Source of the DNA: Clostridiaceae bacterium
GTDB taxonomy: Bacteria; Bacillota_A; Clostridia; Clostridiales; Clostridiaceae
NCBI GenBank assembly: GCA_029256485.1
Contig: JAQSXU010000057.1
Coordinates: 1 to 20,384, forward strand
Length of the DNA: 20,384 bases
Direction: 5' to 3'
The position numbers were made by a program, and so were the translations under genes. Under the pieces are notes generated by a model that was not told the DNA's origin, did no database searches, and saw only the letters and a list, made by a program, of their open reading frames with translations. Within the stretch, counting starts at the first letter, position 1, and every line of letters starts with the position of its first letter. Shown here in pieces: positions 7,659-15,988 of this stretch.

Positions 7659-8331
7659 CTCCCCATATAGTTTTTATATATTTAGGTTTTCTGGGCTCTT
7701 TTTCAATCTTCTCTCTTATTTTTCTAATATGAACCATAACTGTATTATCTGCTTCAAAATAATCTTCTTTCCAAACTGCTTCATATATTTTTTCAATATT
7801 AAAAACTACACCTTTGTTTTTGCAAAGGAGAAGTAAAATATCAAATTCTCTTGGTGTAAGCTTAACTTCCTTTTCATCCACTATAACTTTATGTGTATTT
7901 TCATTAATGACTAAATCATCAATTTCAATAATTCCACTTTCATTAAAATTATTATTATTTAACTTTGTATATCTTCTTAGCTGTGATTTTACTCTTGCAA
8001 TAAGTTCAAGAGGATTAAATGGCTTTGCCACATAATCATCTGCACCAGTAGTAAGCCCCATTATTTTATCCATATCTTCACTTTTTGCAGACAGCATTAT
8101 TATAGGTAAATTTCTGCTTTCCCTTATTTTAATACAGGTTTCCATTCCATCCATTACAGGCATCATAACATCTAAAATCACTAAATCTATTTTTTCTTCA
8201 TTTAATAAATTTAATGCCTCCACTCCGTTGTCTGCCTTAAACACACTATAACCTTCATTTATTAAGTATATTTCAATTAAATCTCTAATTTCTTTTTCAT
8301 CGTCAACCACAAGAATGGCTTCTTTATCCAT
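7636..8331 (-). CDS. OmpR/PhoB-family response regulator
   Basis: This 231-residue regulator carries a receiver domain (about 4-115). The acidic pocket lies in VVDDEKE, the phospho-acceptor is D54 in LVILDVMMPVMDG, and the conserved Lys is K103 in VAKPFNPLEL. A C-terminal winged helix (about 128-230) contains LTPREFDILLLLCKN and ends KTIWGVGYKVEN. I chose the ATG at 8331 because GGAGAG lies nine bases upstream; the in-frame GTG at 8340 would directly abut that site. The start lies 55 bases inside the end of the PAP2 gene, and the stop lies inside the kinase start. The partner is therefore the following kinase, and all four genes should share one mRNA. Targets are unknown; its own operon is likely. 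Confidence 0.95.
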   Translation of the reverse strand: MDKEAILVVDDEKEIRDLIEIYLINEGYSVFKADNGVEALNLLNEEKIDLVILDVMMPVMDGMETCIKIRESRNLPIIMLSAKSEDMDKIMGLTTGADDYVAKPFNPLELIARVKSQLRRYTKLNNNNFNESGIIEIDDLVINENTHKVIVDEKEVKLTPREFDILLLLCKNKGVVFNIEKIYEAVWKEDYFEADNTVMVHIRKIREKIEKEPRKPKYIKTIWGVGYKVEN

Positions 8332-8942
8332 AACAGGCACCTCTCCATATAAACATCTGCAAATTTATATACAATATCTCCCATCAGAATAGCTAACAGC
8401 AAATCCAGCATCACATGCTGCTTTATAAATTGTGTTGATATAATTATAAGAACACCTAAAACTGCTGCAGTTAAGTAAATTAACTTATTTTTTACTTTTT
8501 CATTTGAAATTCCCTTAATAACAATGTATGTGGTTAACACATGAATGCTGGGAAAACAATTATATGGGCTGTCATTTTTATATATAAATCTTATTAAATT
8601 TGTTAAAAAATCATTTCCATAAAGCACTGGTCTTGGAACAGTAGTTTGAAAAAAGAAATAAAAAATATAGCTTATTACCATCCCAATTATAATACTAAAT
8701 AGGCTCACATAAAAGGTTAGCCTATTTTTATAACAAAAATAGGTTAAAGAAATTAAAATAAATGGATACCACAAAGCATATGGTATTACAAACAATTTTA
8801 TAAAGGGTATTGCTCTGTCAATATCTGTAACTAGGTTATGAACCGGTCTTAAGGGATTGTTTAAGTGTTCATACACTATATTTAAAAGGGGAATCATAAT
8901 CACCAAACTTAATGGATATATCCGTTCTAATACTTTTTTCAT
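8277..8942 (-). CDS. PAP2-superfamily membrane phosphatase (PAP2_3/AUR1-like)
   Basis: This 221-residue protein has about six hydrophobic segments. The phosphatase motifs are present in variant form: TVPRP (101-105) for motif 1 without an obvious preceding Lys, CFPSIHV (129-135) instead of PSGH for motif 2, and STQFIKQHVMLD (169-180) for motif 3, with catalytic H176 and D180. The PSIH and KQHxxxD pattern is closer to the inositol-phosphorylceramide-synthase/PAP2_3 branch than to classical PgpB. Members hydrolyse or transfer phospholipid head groups at the membrane. It follows the glycosyltransferase by 14 bases with its own GGAGGG, and its last 18 or so codons overlap the response regulator. 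Dephosphorylating phosphatidate to diacylglycerol for the neighbouring glucosyltransferase is an attractive but untested idea. Confidence 0.85.
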   Translation of the reverse strand: MKKVLERIYPLSLVIMIPLLNIVYEHLNNPLRPVHNLVTDIDRAIPFIKLFVIPYALWYPFILISLTYFCYKNRLTFYVSLFSIIIGMVISYIFYFFFQTTVPRPVLYGNDFLTNLIRFIYKNDSPYNCFPSIHVLTTYIVIKGISNEKVKNKLIYLTAAVLGVLIIISTQFIKQHVMLDLLLAILMGDIVYKFADVYMERCLLWIKKPFLWLTMKKKLEI

Positions 8943-8956
8943 ATATCCCTCCAGAT

Positions 8957-10123
8957 TTAAACTACCATTTCAACATACTTTTTATTGAGTATTTGTTCTG
9001 TGTATATTTTTTCAATTTTTCTTCCAAATGTTTCACTTGAATATTCCTTTGACTTTTCAATGCAGTTATACTTCATCTTTTGCAATAACTCATTGTTGAT
9101 AAGTTTTAATTTATTATTAAATTCATGGGAGCTGTTATAAGTAAATCCTGTTTTATTATCTATTATTATTCCTTCAATACATTTATCATATTTACATAAT
9201 ACCGGACATCCGCAGGCTAATGCTTCAATATAGGTTAATCCCTGTGACTCACTGGTTGATGCTGTAACAAAAGTGTCTCCAATTTTATAGTATTTATATA
9301 CCTGATCTGGAGAAACCATACCTGCAAAAACAACCTTTTTCCCAAGGTTCATTTCTTTCACTTTATCTTTTAATATTTTCAGGTATGGGCCTCCCCCAAC
9401 TATAAGTAATCTATAATTATCATAGGCACTGCAGGATGAATTAAACAAATCTATGATTTCTTCAATATTCTTTTCCTTTGCAATTCTTCCCAAATACATT
9501 AAAACTTTGTTTTCTTTATTAAATCCGTATTTTTCTCTTAAAGCATTCCTTTCCTGCTCGCTAAATGGTCTCTGAAATTTAATTAAGTCAATACCTGTTG
9601 GAACAATGCTTACCTGGGTTTCCACTCCGTATTCTCTTAATGCTTTCTCCACCTTTTCTGTTGGTGCAATAACTCTATCCATGCTGTTAAGTAAGAGCTT
9701 TATCAATTTAGCAGCCCTTGGTCTGTTTATAACCTTGCCTCTTAAAAAATACTGCAGGTAATCCTCATACATAGTGTGATATGTGTGTATTTGAGGAATT
9801 TTCAGCTTTAATGCTATGCTTTTTGCATCAATCATAGTTGTAAATTCTGTTTGAGAATGAATAATATCAGGTGCCCAATCAATAATTTCGTTTATTAATT
9901 TACTATTAAATGGTCTTCTAACCCTTGCATCAGGATATATTCTTAATCTGAATGATTTTAAATAATATACATCTCCATCAACATAGTCATAACCCTTTTG
10001 TGAAAGGGTTAATATTCTAACATCATGACCCAATTCTTTTAATTGCTTATGCAAATTTAATATTGAAGTAACAACGCCGTTAATCATTGGTAAATATGTA
10101 TCTGTAGTAATTAATACCTTCAT
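8957..10123 (-). CDS. GT4 glycosyltransferase, probable 1,2-diacylglycerol 3-glucosyltransferase
   Basis: This 388-residue GT-B enzyme belongs to family GT4. The N-terminal domain has TTDTYLPMINGVVTSI (6-21) and the block HTYHTMYEDYLQYF (113-126), both characteristic of membrane-associated monoglucosyl-diacylglycerol synthases (alMGS, LafA type). The C-terminal nucleotide-sugar domain has MYLGRIAKEKN (209-219), the phosphate loop VGGGPY (242-247), and the E-x7-E motif E292...E300 in SESQGLTYIEALACGCPVL. Basic stretches around 56-70 and 129-152 could bind anionic lipid. The likely reaction is transfer of glucose from UDP-glucose to diacylglycerol on the inner leaflet, giving membrane glycolipid or a teichoic-acid-type anchor. 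It is the first gene of the four-gene operon. Acceptor identity is inferred; another lipid or polysaccharide acceptor is possible. Confidence 0.85.
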   Translation of the reverse strand: MKVLITTDTYLPMINGVVTSILNLHKQLKELGHDVRILTLSQKGYDYVDGDVYYLKSFRLRIYPDARVRRPFNSKLINEIIDWAPDIIHSQTEFTTMIDAKSIALKLKIPQIHTYHTMYEDYLQYFLRGKVINRPRAAKLIKLLLNSMDRVIAPTEKVEKALREYGVETQVSIVPTGIDLIKFQRPFSEQERNALREKYGFNKENKVLMYLGRIAKEKNIEEIIDLFNSSCSAYDNYRLLIVGGGPYLKILKDKVKEMNLGKKVVFAGMVSPDQVYKYYKIGDTFVTASTSESQGLTYIEALACGCPVLCKYDKCIEGIIIDNKTGFTYNSSHEFNNKLKLINNELLQKMKYNCIEKSKEYSSETFGRKIEKIYTEQILNKKYVEMVV

Positions 10124-10160
10124 TTTATACCTCCCTCGGTTAATCTTTGTTACAATTATT

Positions 10161-10166
10161 ATTATA
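10161..10166 (-). promoter_or_regulatory. -10 element for the glycosyltransferase operon
   Basis: On the - strand TATAAT lies 37 bases before the ATG, so transcription would start near 10154. No good -35 is seen at 17 bases. The ATG itself is preceded by GGGAGG. The rest of the 244-base divergent spacer is extremely A/T-rich. Confidence 0.45.
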
Positions 10167-10281
10167 AAATAAATACCTTAATAAAAAGTAATAATAAATC
10201 TTAAAGTTTTCTTAATTAAATATCACTCCTATTACATTATTAATTTCTATTTATTTAATTATACATAATTTTTTACATTTA

Positions 10282-10310
10282 TGGTTATATTTTTTGTAAC
10301 CCATTATAAT
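10282..10310 (+). promoter_or_regulatory. Promoter for asnB
   Basis: A perfect TATAAT (10305-10310) lies 17 bases after a partial -35 TGGTTA (10282-10287). The predicted start near 10317 leaves a leader of about 50 bases. No T-box or other leader RNA is visible in so short a space. Confidence 0.55.
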
Positions 10311-10367
10311 TCCTTTCATATTTTATAAGTAGATACTTTCTAAAACATATTATTGGAGGAATTGATT

Positions 10368-12209
10368 ATGTGCGGTATTGCTGGTTGGATTAATGTTTCA
10401 GAAGATATTTCTGATAAACAATATATAATAAAAAATATGACAGATACTTTATCAAAAAGAGGCCCGGATGACAGCGGCTATTATTATTCAAAGAATGCAC
10501 TGCTGGGCCACAGAAGACTTGTGGTTGTGGACCCTGCAGGGGGAGCTCAGCCTATGACAAAAACCATAAATAATAATTTATATGTAATTGTATATAATGG
10601 TGAACTATACAATACAGAGGATTTAAGAAAGATATTAATAGAAGCTGGATTTACATTCAACTCCTATTCTGATACTGAAGTACTGCTGACAAGTTACATT
10701 TACTGGGGCAGAGAATGTGTTAATCATATTAATGGAATATATGCATTTGCCGTTTGGAATGAAAAAGAGAAATCCATATTTTTAGCCAGAGATCCCTTAG
10801 GTGTTAAACCTCTTTTTTATACTATAAAAAATCACTCCTTAATTTTCGGATCAGAAATTAAAACCTTATTAGCTCATCCAGGTGTGGAGCCAATAGTGGA
10901 TAGTGAAGGACTTACTGAATTATTTGCTCTGGGACCAGCAAGGCCTTTAGGAAGCGGCATATTTAAGGATATACTTGAAATTGCTCCTGCTAATTACATG
11001 TTTTATTCCAAAGATAAAAAGGACATAGTGGAGTATTGGAAGCCAGGATGCATAAAACATGAAGAAAATATAGATGACACTGCTGATCATGTTAGAGCTT
11101 TGCTTATAGACTCCATCAGAAGGCAGCTGGGAGCTGATGTTCCCGTGTGCACATTTTTATCCGGAGGTCTTGATTCCAGTGCCATTTCCGCAGTAGCCGC
11201 AGAGGAATTTAAAAAGCAGGGAAAAATACTAAACACTTTTTCTATAGATTATGAAGACAACAATTTATATTTTAAAGCCAATGATTTTCAGCCCACATCT
11301 GATAGTGATTTTGCAATAAAAATGAAGGATTTCATTGGCAGCAATCATACAAATGTGATGCTTAACAGCTACAATTTAAAAAATGCCTTATTCGATGCAG
11401 TAAGGGCCAACGATTTACCTGGAATGGCAGATGTGGATTCTTCATTATTTTTATTTTGTAAAGAAGTTAGAAAGCATGCAACAGTTGCTGTATCAGGTGA
11501 ATGTGCAGATGAAATCTTTGGCGGTTACCCATGGTTTAGGAAAAAGGAATTCATAAATGCAAATACTTTTCCATGGTCAATATCATTAAATGAAAGAAAA
11601 ACAATTTTATCCGATTCACTTAAAAAGTTAGATATTGAAAACTATGTAAGGGATCAATACGAAAACACATTAAAACAGGTACCCCATATGGATAGCGAAA
11701 CACCATATGAGTATCGTATGAGGGAACTCTTTTATTTGAATATAAAATGGTTCATGATTACTTTACTCAATAGAAAAGACAGAATGAGCATGGGCAACAG
11801 CCTTGAAGTTAGAGTACCTTTTGCGGATTACAGGCTGGTTGAGTATGCTTTCAATATTCCCTCAAATATTAAGTTCTGTGATAACAAAGAAAAAGGCATT
11901 CTCAGAAGAGCCTTAAAGGGAATTCTCCCTGATGAAATAGTTGAAAGAAAGAAAAGCCCGTACCCTAAAACCCATAATCCAAATTATACTTTACTGGTAC
12001 AGGAAGAGATGAACAATATTTTAAATGATAAAAAGTCTCCTATTTTACCCTTAATTGATTTTAATCAAGTACTGAGATTAGTTCAAACTGGCGGCAAGTC
12101 TTATACAAAGCCTTGGTTCGGACAGTTAATGACCGGCCCTCAGCTGCTGGCATATTTGATTCAGATTAATTACTGGCTGAAAGAATACAACGTGCAAATT
12201 ATAAAATAG
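10368..12209 (+). CDS. asnB: Asparagine synthetase (glutamine-hydrolysing)
   Basis: This two-domain amidotransferase of 613 residues makes asparagine from aspartate, ATP and glutamine. The start is fixed by chemistry: Cys2 in MCGIAGW must become the N-terminal nucleophile after Met removal, and GGAGGA lies seven bases upstream. The longer frame from a TTG at 10353 is rejected. The glutaminase domain shows RGPDDSG (31-37), GHRRLVVVD (47-55), YNGELYN (76-82) and SDTE (101-104). The synthetase domain shows the pyrophosphate loop SGGLDSS (265-271) and the later GECADEIFGGYPWF and RKDRMSMGNSLEVRVPF blocks. The length is nearer Bacillus AsnB/AsnO than the 550-residue enterobacterial form. It is a single-gene unit ending in a strong hairpin. 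Long-form homologues sometimes amidate cell-wall precursors; housekeeping asparagine synthesis is the default reading. Confidence 0.95.
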   Translation: MCGIAGWINVSEDISDKQYIIKNMTDTLSKRGPDDSGYYYSKNALLGHRRLVVVDPAGGAQPMTKTINNNLYVIVYNGELYNTEDLRKILIEAGFTFNSYSDTEVLLTSYIYWGRECVNHINGIYAFAVWNEKEKSIFLARDPLGVKPLFYTIKNHSLIFGSEIKTLLAHPGVEPIVDSEGLTELFALGPARPLGSGIFKDILEIAPANYMFYSKDKKDIVEYWKPGCIKHEENIDDTADHVRALLIDSIRRQLGADVPVCTFLSGGLDSSAISAVAAEEFKKQGKILNTFSIDYEDNNLYFKANDFQPTSDSDFAIKMKDFIGSNHTNVMLNSYNLKNALFDAVRANDLPGMADVDSSLFLFCKEVRKHATVAVSGECADEIFGGYPWFRKKEFINANTFPWSISLNERKTILSDSLKKLDIENYVRDQYENTLKQVPHMDSETPYEYRMRELFYLNIKWFMITLLNRKDRMSMGNSLEVRVPFADYRLVEYAFNIPSNIKFCDNKEKGILRRALKGILPDEIVERKKSPYPKTHNPNYTLLVQEEMNNILNDKKSPILPLIDFNQVLRLVQTGGKSYTKPWFGQLMTGPQLLAYLIQINYWLKEYNVQIIK

Positions 12210-12211
12210 CA

Positions 12212-12258
12212 AAAATAATAAAGATTTTCGGATCTGAACCGAAAATCTTTATTATTTT
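12212..12258. terminator. Strong bidirectional terminator between asnB and the gal operon
   Basis: A perfect 20-bp inverted repeat (12212-12231 with 12239-12258) closes a 7-base loop. The central stem is GATTTTCGG/CCGAAAATC, and the A/T-rich outer arms give U-rich tails on both strands. It begins three bases after the asnB stop and overlaps the stop codon of the convergent mutarotase-like gene. Confidence 0.93.
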
Positions 12259-13186
12259 ACTTTAACTCAATTTCTATTTTGAAATTAAGTATCTGCTCTG
12301 GTTTTAAAATTAGAATTTTGTTTTCTTTTGAGGCTATATCTATGCTGTCATAAAAACCGTTAGTTGGCTCCAGCGCACAGTTATAATCTCCTCTGAATCC
12401 ACCCTCAGTAACCCAGAAGCCAACATAAGGAAGCTTATCTTTTTCAAAATATACATTATATGTTACATCTTTAGATGGATAGTAAGCACCGCATTTCCCA
12501 TGTTTGCTTTCTCCCAATAAATAATACTTTTCTTCATTGTCAGCTGAGGATTCAAGTATCCTATCTAAATGCATAGAGTTTCCATTGACATCCTTTGTAA
12601 CAGGATAACTATGGACCTTAGTAATTTCACCAAGATACCTGCTTTGATGCACATTTATAACTTTATCAGTTCCTTCAGGGAATAAAAGCTGCATATCTTT
12701 TTCACAATTTATTAAACAGTGCATTGCCCATATACACGGGAATTCCGTTTTACCGCTGTTTTCAATGAAGTATTCAACTATGACTCTGTCATCTTGTAAA
12801 TATATAATTTTTTTGTAGTTATAATCTAAAATTCTGCTTCTATATTCTAAAGTTATTTTTTCACTGTTTATTTTATAATCAAATTTTGCGCTCCATATTT
12901 CACCGTGATCAGGATATTCTACTTTTTTACCATGAACTATTACAGTACTTTTATCTATGGTAGGAAAGGCATCATCAAAGCCTGCAGCATCAAATTGTTC
13001 AAATGGAGCATATATTTCAGGGGTTTTGTATACTTCCTCCCTATTCTGAAATAGAAGTTCAAATCCCTTATCCTTTCTAAAAATTGAAGCTATTTTTCCT
13101 CCTATTTCTGGAATTACTACAACCCTTAAAAATTCATTTTCAATTTTCACAGCATGCTGCTGTTTAAATATTATCTTTGAAAGCAT
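12257..13186 (-). CDS. Aldose 1-epimerase-like protein (probable galactose mutarotase)
   Basis: This 309-residue protein has the galactose-mutarotase beta-sandwich pattern: an N-terminal LRVVVIPEIGGKIASIF (20-36), then AAGFDDAFPTID (67-78), PDHGEIWSA (92-100), IWAMHCLIN (152-160) and ALEPTNGFYDS (271-281). H94, H156 and E273 follow the order of the GalM catalytic His, His and Glu. It is shorter and more divergent than classical GalM (about 340 residues), closer to the broad clostridial aldose-epimerase branch, so the sugar is not certain. It is the last gene of the operon, 19 bases after galK with AAGGAG before its ATG. Interconverting beta- and alpha-galactose ahead of GalK is the role implied by its position. 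Confidence 0.82.
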   Translation of the reverse strand: MLSKIIFKQQHAVKIENEFLRVVVIPEIGGKIASIFRKDKGFELLFQNREEVYKTPEIYAPFEQFDAAGFDDAFPTIDKSTVIVHGKKVEYPDHGEIWSAKFDYKINSEKITLEYRSRILDYNYKKIIYLQDDRVIVEYFIENSGKTEFPCIWAMHCLINCEKDMQLLFPEGTDKVINVHQSRYLGEITKVHSYPVTKDVNGNSMHLDRILESSADNEEKYYLLGESKHGKCGAYYPSKDVTYNVYFEKDKLPYVGFWVTEGGFRGDYNCALEPTNGFYDSIDIASKENKILILKPEQILNFKIEIELK

Positions 13187-13205
13187 TTTTATCTCCTTTC
13201 AATTT

Positions 13206-14363
13206 TTATATTTCTCCAGTTCCCTCACCAATGCCGCTGAGATAAAAGCTTGGCTCATAACCTATTATATTTTTGTAGTTTTCTCTTACTGTATTCATAA
13301 AATTATTTACTTCAGCTTTTTTTACAATTGCCAGGCCGCATCCTCCAAAGCCTGCGCCTGTCATTCTGGCTCCTAAGCATCCCTTTGCTTTTAATGACTC
13401 ACTGACAATTGTATCAAGCTCTTTTCCTGATACTTCATATAAATCTCTAAGTGAGTTATGAGATTCTATAAGAAGTTGTCCAAATTTCTCAATTTCACCT
13501 TCATTAAGATATTTATAAGCTTCCTTTGTTCTCTCATTTTCGTATACTGCATGCTTTGCTCTCTTTCTTACATTGTGTTTTTCAATTAAATGCTCCATCT
13601 TATTAAATTCTTCTACAGTTAATTCACATAATGCATTTATTTTTTTCTGTGTCTGCAGTATTTTAAGGGCCTCTTCACATTCTGCTCTTCTTTCATTATA
13701 TTTTGATTCATTTAAAGCTCTTCTCTTATTTGTGTTTAAAACCACAATACAATTATCTTTAAGATCCACATTACAGTAACTGTAATTTAGTGTGTTGCAG
13801 TCCAGCAGTATTGCTTTATTTTTCCTGCCCATGCCTATAGCAAACTGATCCATTATGCCGCAGTTTACTCCTACAAAGGTGTTTTCTGCCTTTTGGCAAA
13901 GCTGAACAAGTTGTACTCTGTCCAATTTTTCTTCATTAAATAAATTATCAATAATTACTGCCATGAGCACTTCCAAGGATGCTGAAGATGAAAGACCAGC
14001 TCCGTTTGGGATATTTCCGCTTACCAGTATATCCATGCCGGAAACCTTATAGCCTTTTTTCATCATTTCCACTATAACACCCTTAGGATAATTAGCCCAG
14101 TCATCTTGGCTGCTGAACTTTATATTATCGACATCTACCTGTACTTTTAATGGAAAGTTTGTTGAGGCAAAATTTATTTTTCTGTCCTTTCTTTCACGAA
14201 CACATCCATATGTCCCAAAATCAAGTGCACATGGAAGAACATAACCTCCGTTATAGTCTATATGTTCCCCTATTAAATTTACTCTTCCTGGAGAAGCAAA
14301 TGCCCTTATTTCTCCTTTTCCATAAAGCTTGATAAAATCTTCTTTTAACTCCTTAATTTCCAT
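13206..14363 (-). CDS. galK: Galactokinase
   Basis: This GHMP-family kinase of 385 residues phosphorylates alpha-D-galactose at O1 with ATP. The galactokinase signature GRVNLIGEHIDYNGG is at 26-40. The ATP-binding loop GAGLSSSASLE surrounds 121-131. The catalytic Asp is D172 in CGIMDQFAIG. The third GHMP motif GARMTGAGFGG is at 331-341. The ATG at 14363 is preferred because GGGGGA lies seven bases upstream; longer frames starting at TTG 14384 or ATG 14378 would run through that ribosome site. It begins 24 bases after the galT stop and is followed 19 bases later by the mutarotase-like gene. Confidence 0.96.
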   Translation of the reverse strand: MEIKELKEDFIKLYGKGEIRAFASPGRVNLIGEHIDYNGGYVLPCALDFGTYGCVRERKDRKINFASTNFPLKVQVDVDNIKFSSQDDWANYPKGVIVEMMKKGYKVSGMDILVSGNIPNGAGLSSSASLEVLMAVIIDNLFNEEKLDRVQLVQLCQKAENTFVGVNCGIMDQFAIGMGRKNKAILLDCNTLNYSYCNVDLKDNCIVVLNTNKRRALNESKYNERRAECEEALKILQTQKKINALCELTVEEFNKMEHLIEKHNVRKRAKHAVYENERTKEAYKYLNEGEIEKFGQLLIESHNSLRDLYEVSGKELDTIVSESLKAKGCLGARMTGAGFGGCGLAIVKKAEVNNFMNTVRENYKNIIGYEPSFYLSGIGEGTGEI

Positions 14364-14387
14364 AATCTTTTCCCCCATATTCAATTA

Positions 14388-15938
14388 TTAAAAATTTACT
14401 TTACTTAAAAATTTTTTTAATCCTGTAAACCCTTCTTCATTTCTCTTGTAAACTCCCGCATCCAAAAGAACCTGTAAAAATCTATTGCCAACTTCCCTTT
14501 TAATTATTTCACTGCTGTCATGCTGATTTAAATTTGTGCCATACTTTTCAATTAACTCTTCTATCCAGTGCAAATGTTTATACAGAGTGTGTGTATTACA
14601 GTTTCTAATATGCTCTAACACTTTCAAATTTCCCTGAAGTATGCTTTCAATGTCCTTAAGTTCTGTGTTAAGTCTGGCGGGAAGTATTGCAAGACCCATG
14701 ACTTCTATTAGTCCTATATTTTCCTTTTTTATGTGGTGAAGCTGCTGATGAGGATGAAATATTCCATCTGGATATTGTGTTGTGGCCCTATTATTTCTAA
14801 GGACTAAATCCATTTCAAATTCACCTGATTTATTTTTCCTGGCTATTGGAGTAACTGTGTTATGAGGAATGGTTTTCCCATTTTTCTCTGTAAAAGCCAA
14901 AATGTCTAATTGTTCATCGCTGTAACCCCGCCAGGTATCAAGTATCTTTGAGGAATATTCAACTATTTTATCAGCATTTTTTGAGCTTAACCTGATAACA
15001 GACATAGGCCATTTTAAAATACCAGCCTTAATTTCTTTGTCCTCAGTGGGAAAATAGTACTCCACATCAGCATTTTCCATTGGAAAAGTATGTCGTCCTC
15101 CCTGGAAATGCTCGTGGCTCAGTATTGATCCTCCTACTATAGGTAAATCTGCATTAGACCCTATAAAGTAGTGAGGAAATTGTTTTACAAAGCCTATTAA
15201 TCTTTCAAATGTTTTTGTGGAAATCTTCATAGGCACATGTTTTTCATAAAACACAATGCAGTGTTCATTATAATAAACATAGGGAGAATATTGTAAATAC
15301 CACTGTTCATTGTCTAAAGTAATTGGAATTACTCTGTGATTTTGCCTTGCGGGATGATTGATATTTCCGGCATAACCCACGTTGTCCAGACACAGCAGAC
15401 ATTTAGGATAACCGCTTTGGGCCATGAGCTTGCTGGCTTCTATCTCCTTTGGATCTTTTTCAGGTTTAGATAAATTCACCGTTATTTCCAGGCTGCCATA
15501 ATCAGTTTCAGCTTCCCAATATAAATTCTTGGATATTCTGTCCATTCTTATATAGTTGGATGCTTTTGAAAGCTTATAATATTCATCTGTGGCCTGTTTA
15601 GACCCTTTTGAGTTATATTCATTATAAAAATTTCTAACTATCTCGGATTGTCTAGGCATAAGTGCACCCATAATCCTTGTGTCAAATAAATCTCTGGCAG
15701 TGGTGGTATTGCTTGGTAAAAGTCCTTTACTCCAGGCATAGTCAATAATGTTTTCTAAAATTTCCTGAGGCCATTTAATAGTCTCTTCAGCAGCATGTTC
15801 CAATATTGGTTCATTTACTTTTAATAAATCAAGCAGAGCATTTCTTGAAGGTATAATGTCCATTTCTTCAATTATTTTATTTTTTAGTGCAAATTGCAGC
15901 AGTCTTTCAATTTCCATTGATATATTTATTTCTCTCAA
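14388..15938 (-). CDS. galT: Galactose-1-phosphate uridylyltransferase, Firmicute type
   Basis: This 516-residue enzyme transfers UMP from UDP-glucose to galactose 1-phosphate. It belongs to the long Gram-positive GalT class (about 490-515 residues), not the 350-residue E. coli class. The active-site block is SILSHEHFQGGRHTFPM (271-287), equivalent to the HxHxQ motif of GalT. Other family blocks are YPKCLLCLDNVGYAGNINHP (177-196), RVIPITL and YSPYVYYNEHCIVF. The start appears to be TTG at 15938, five bases after GAGGTG; the first in-frame ATG (15920) has no ribosome site. It follows the LacI-type regulator by 50 bases and precedes galK by 24, so regulator, galT, galK and the mutarotase-like gene probably share one transcript. 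Confidence 0.95.
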   Translation of the reverse strand: MREINISMEIERLLQFALKNKIIEEMDIIPSRNALLDLLKVNEPILEHAAEETIKWPQEILENIIDYAWSKGLLPSNTTTARDLFDTRIMGALMPRQSEIVRNFYNEYNSKGSKQATDEYYKLSKASNYIRMDRISKNLYWEAETDYGSLEITVNLSKPEKDPKEIEASKLMAQSGYPKCLLCLDNVGYAGNINHPARQNHRVIPITLDNEQWYLQYSPYVYYNEHCIVFYEKHVPMKISTKTFERLIGFVKQFPHYFIGSNADLPIVGGSILSHEHFQGGRHTFPMENADVEYYFPTEDKEIKAGILKWPMSVIRLSSKNADKIVEYSSKILDTWRGYSDEQLDILAFTEKNGKTIPHNTVTPIARKNKSGEFEMDLVLRNNRATTQYPDGIFHPHQQLHHIKKENIGLIEVMGLAILPARLNTELKDIESILQGNLKVLEHIRNCNTHTLYKHLHWIEELIEKYGTNLNQHDSSEIIKREVGNRFLQVLLDAGVYKRNEEGFTGLKKFLSKVNF

Positions 15939-15955
15939 ATTATCACCTCATGTTA

Positions 15956-15975
15956 TATAGAAATCCTTTTCTATA
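15956..15975 (-). other. Short hairpin in the regulator-galT spacer
   Basis: A perfect 8-bp inverted repeat (15956-15963 with 15968-15975) with a 4-base loop lies in the 50-base gap. No U-run follows on the - strand, so it is not a standard terminator. It ends some 17 bases before the galT start and might tune translation or mRNA processing, or act as an operator half-site pair. Confidence 0.35.
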
Positions 15976-15988
15976 AGGAAAATATGTC

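Noticed and set aside
8332..8340. GTG start of the response regulator
   Set aside because: It directly abuts GGAGAG with no spacing, while the ATG at 8331 has nine bases of spacing.
10353..10367. Upstream TTG start for asnB giving five extra residues
   Set aside because: It would bury the catalytic Cys2 and the TTG overlaps the Shine-Dalgarno sequence itself.
10124..10367. T-box, small RNA or hidden small gene in the divergent glycosyltransferase-asnB spacer
   Set aside because: The spacer is almost pure A/T with two -10 elements; no T-box core, stable hairpin with U-run, or coding frame with a ribosome site was found.
14364..14384. Longer galK starting at TTG 14384 or ATG 14378
   Set aside because: The GGGGGA ribosome site lies within that extension and is correctly spaced for the ATG at 14363.
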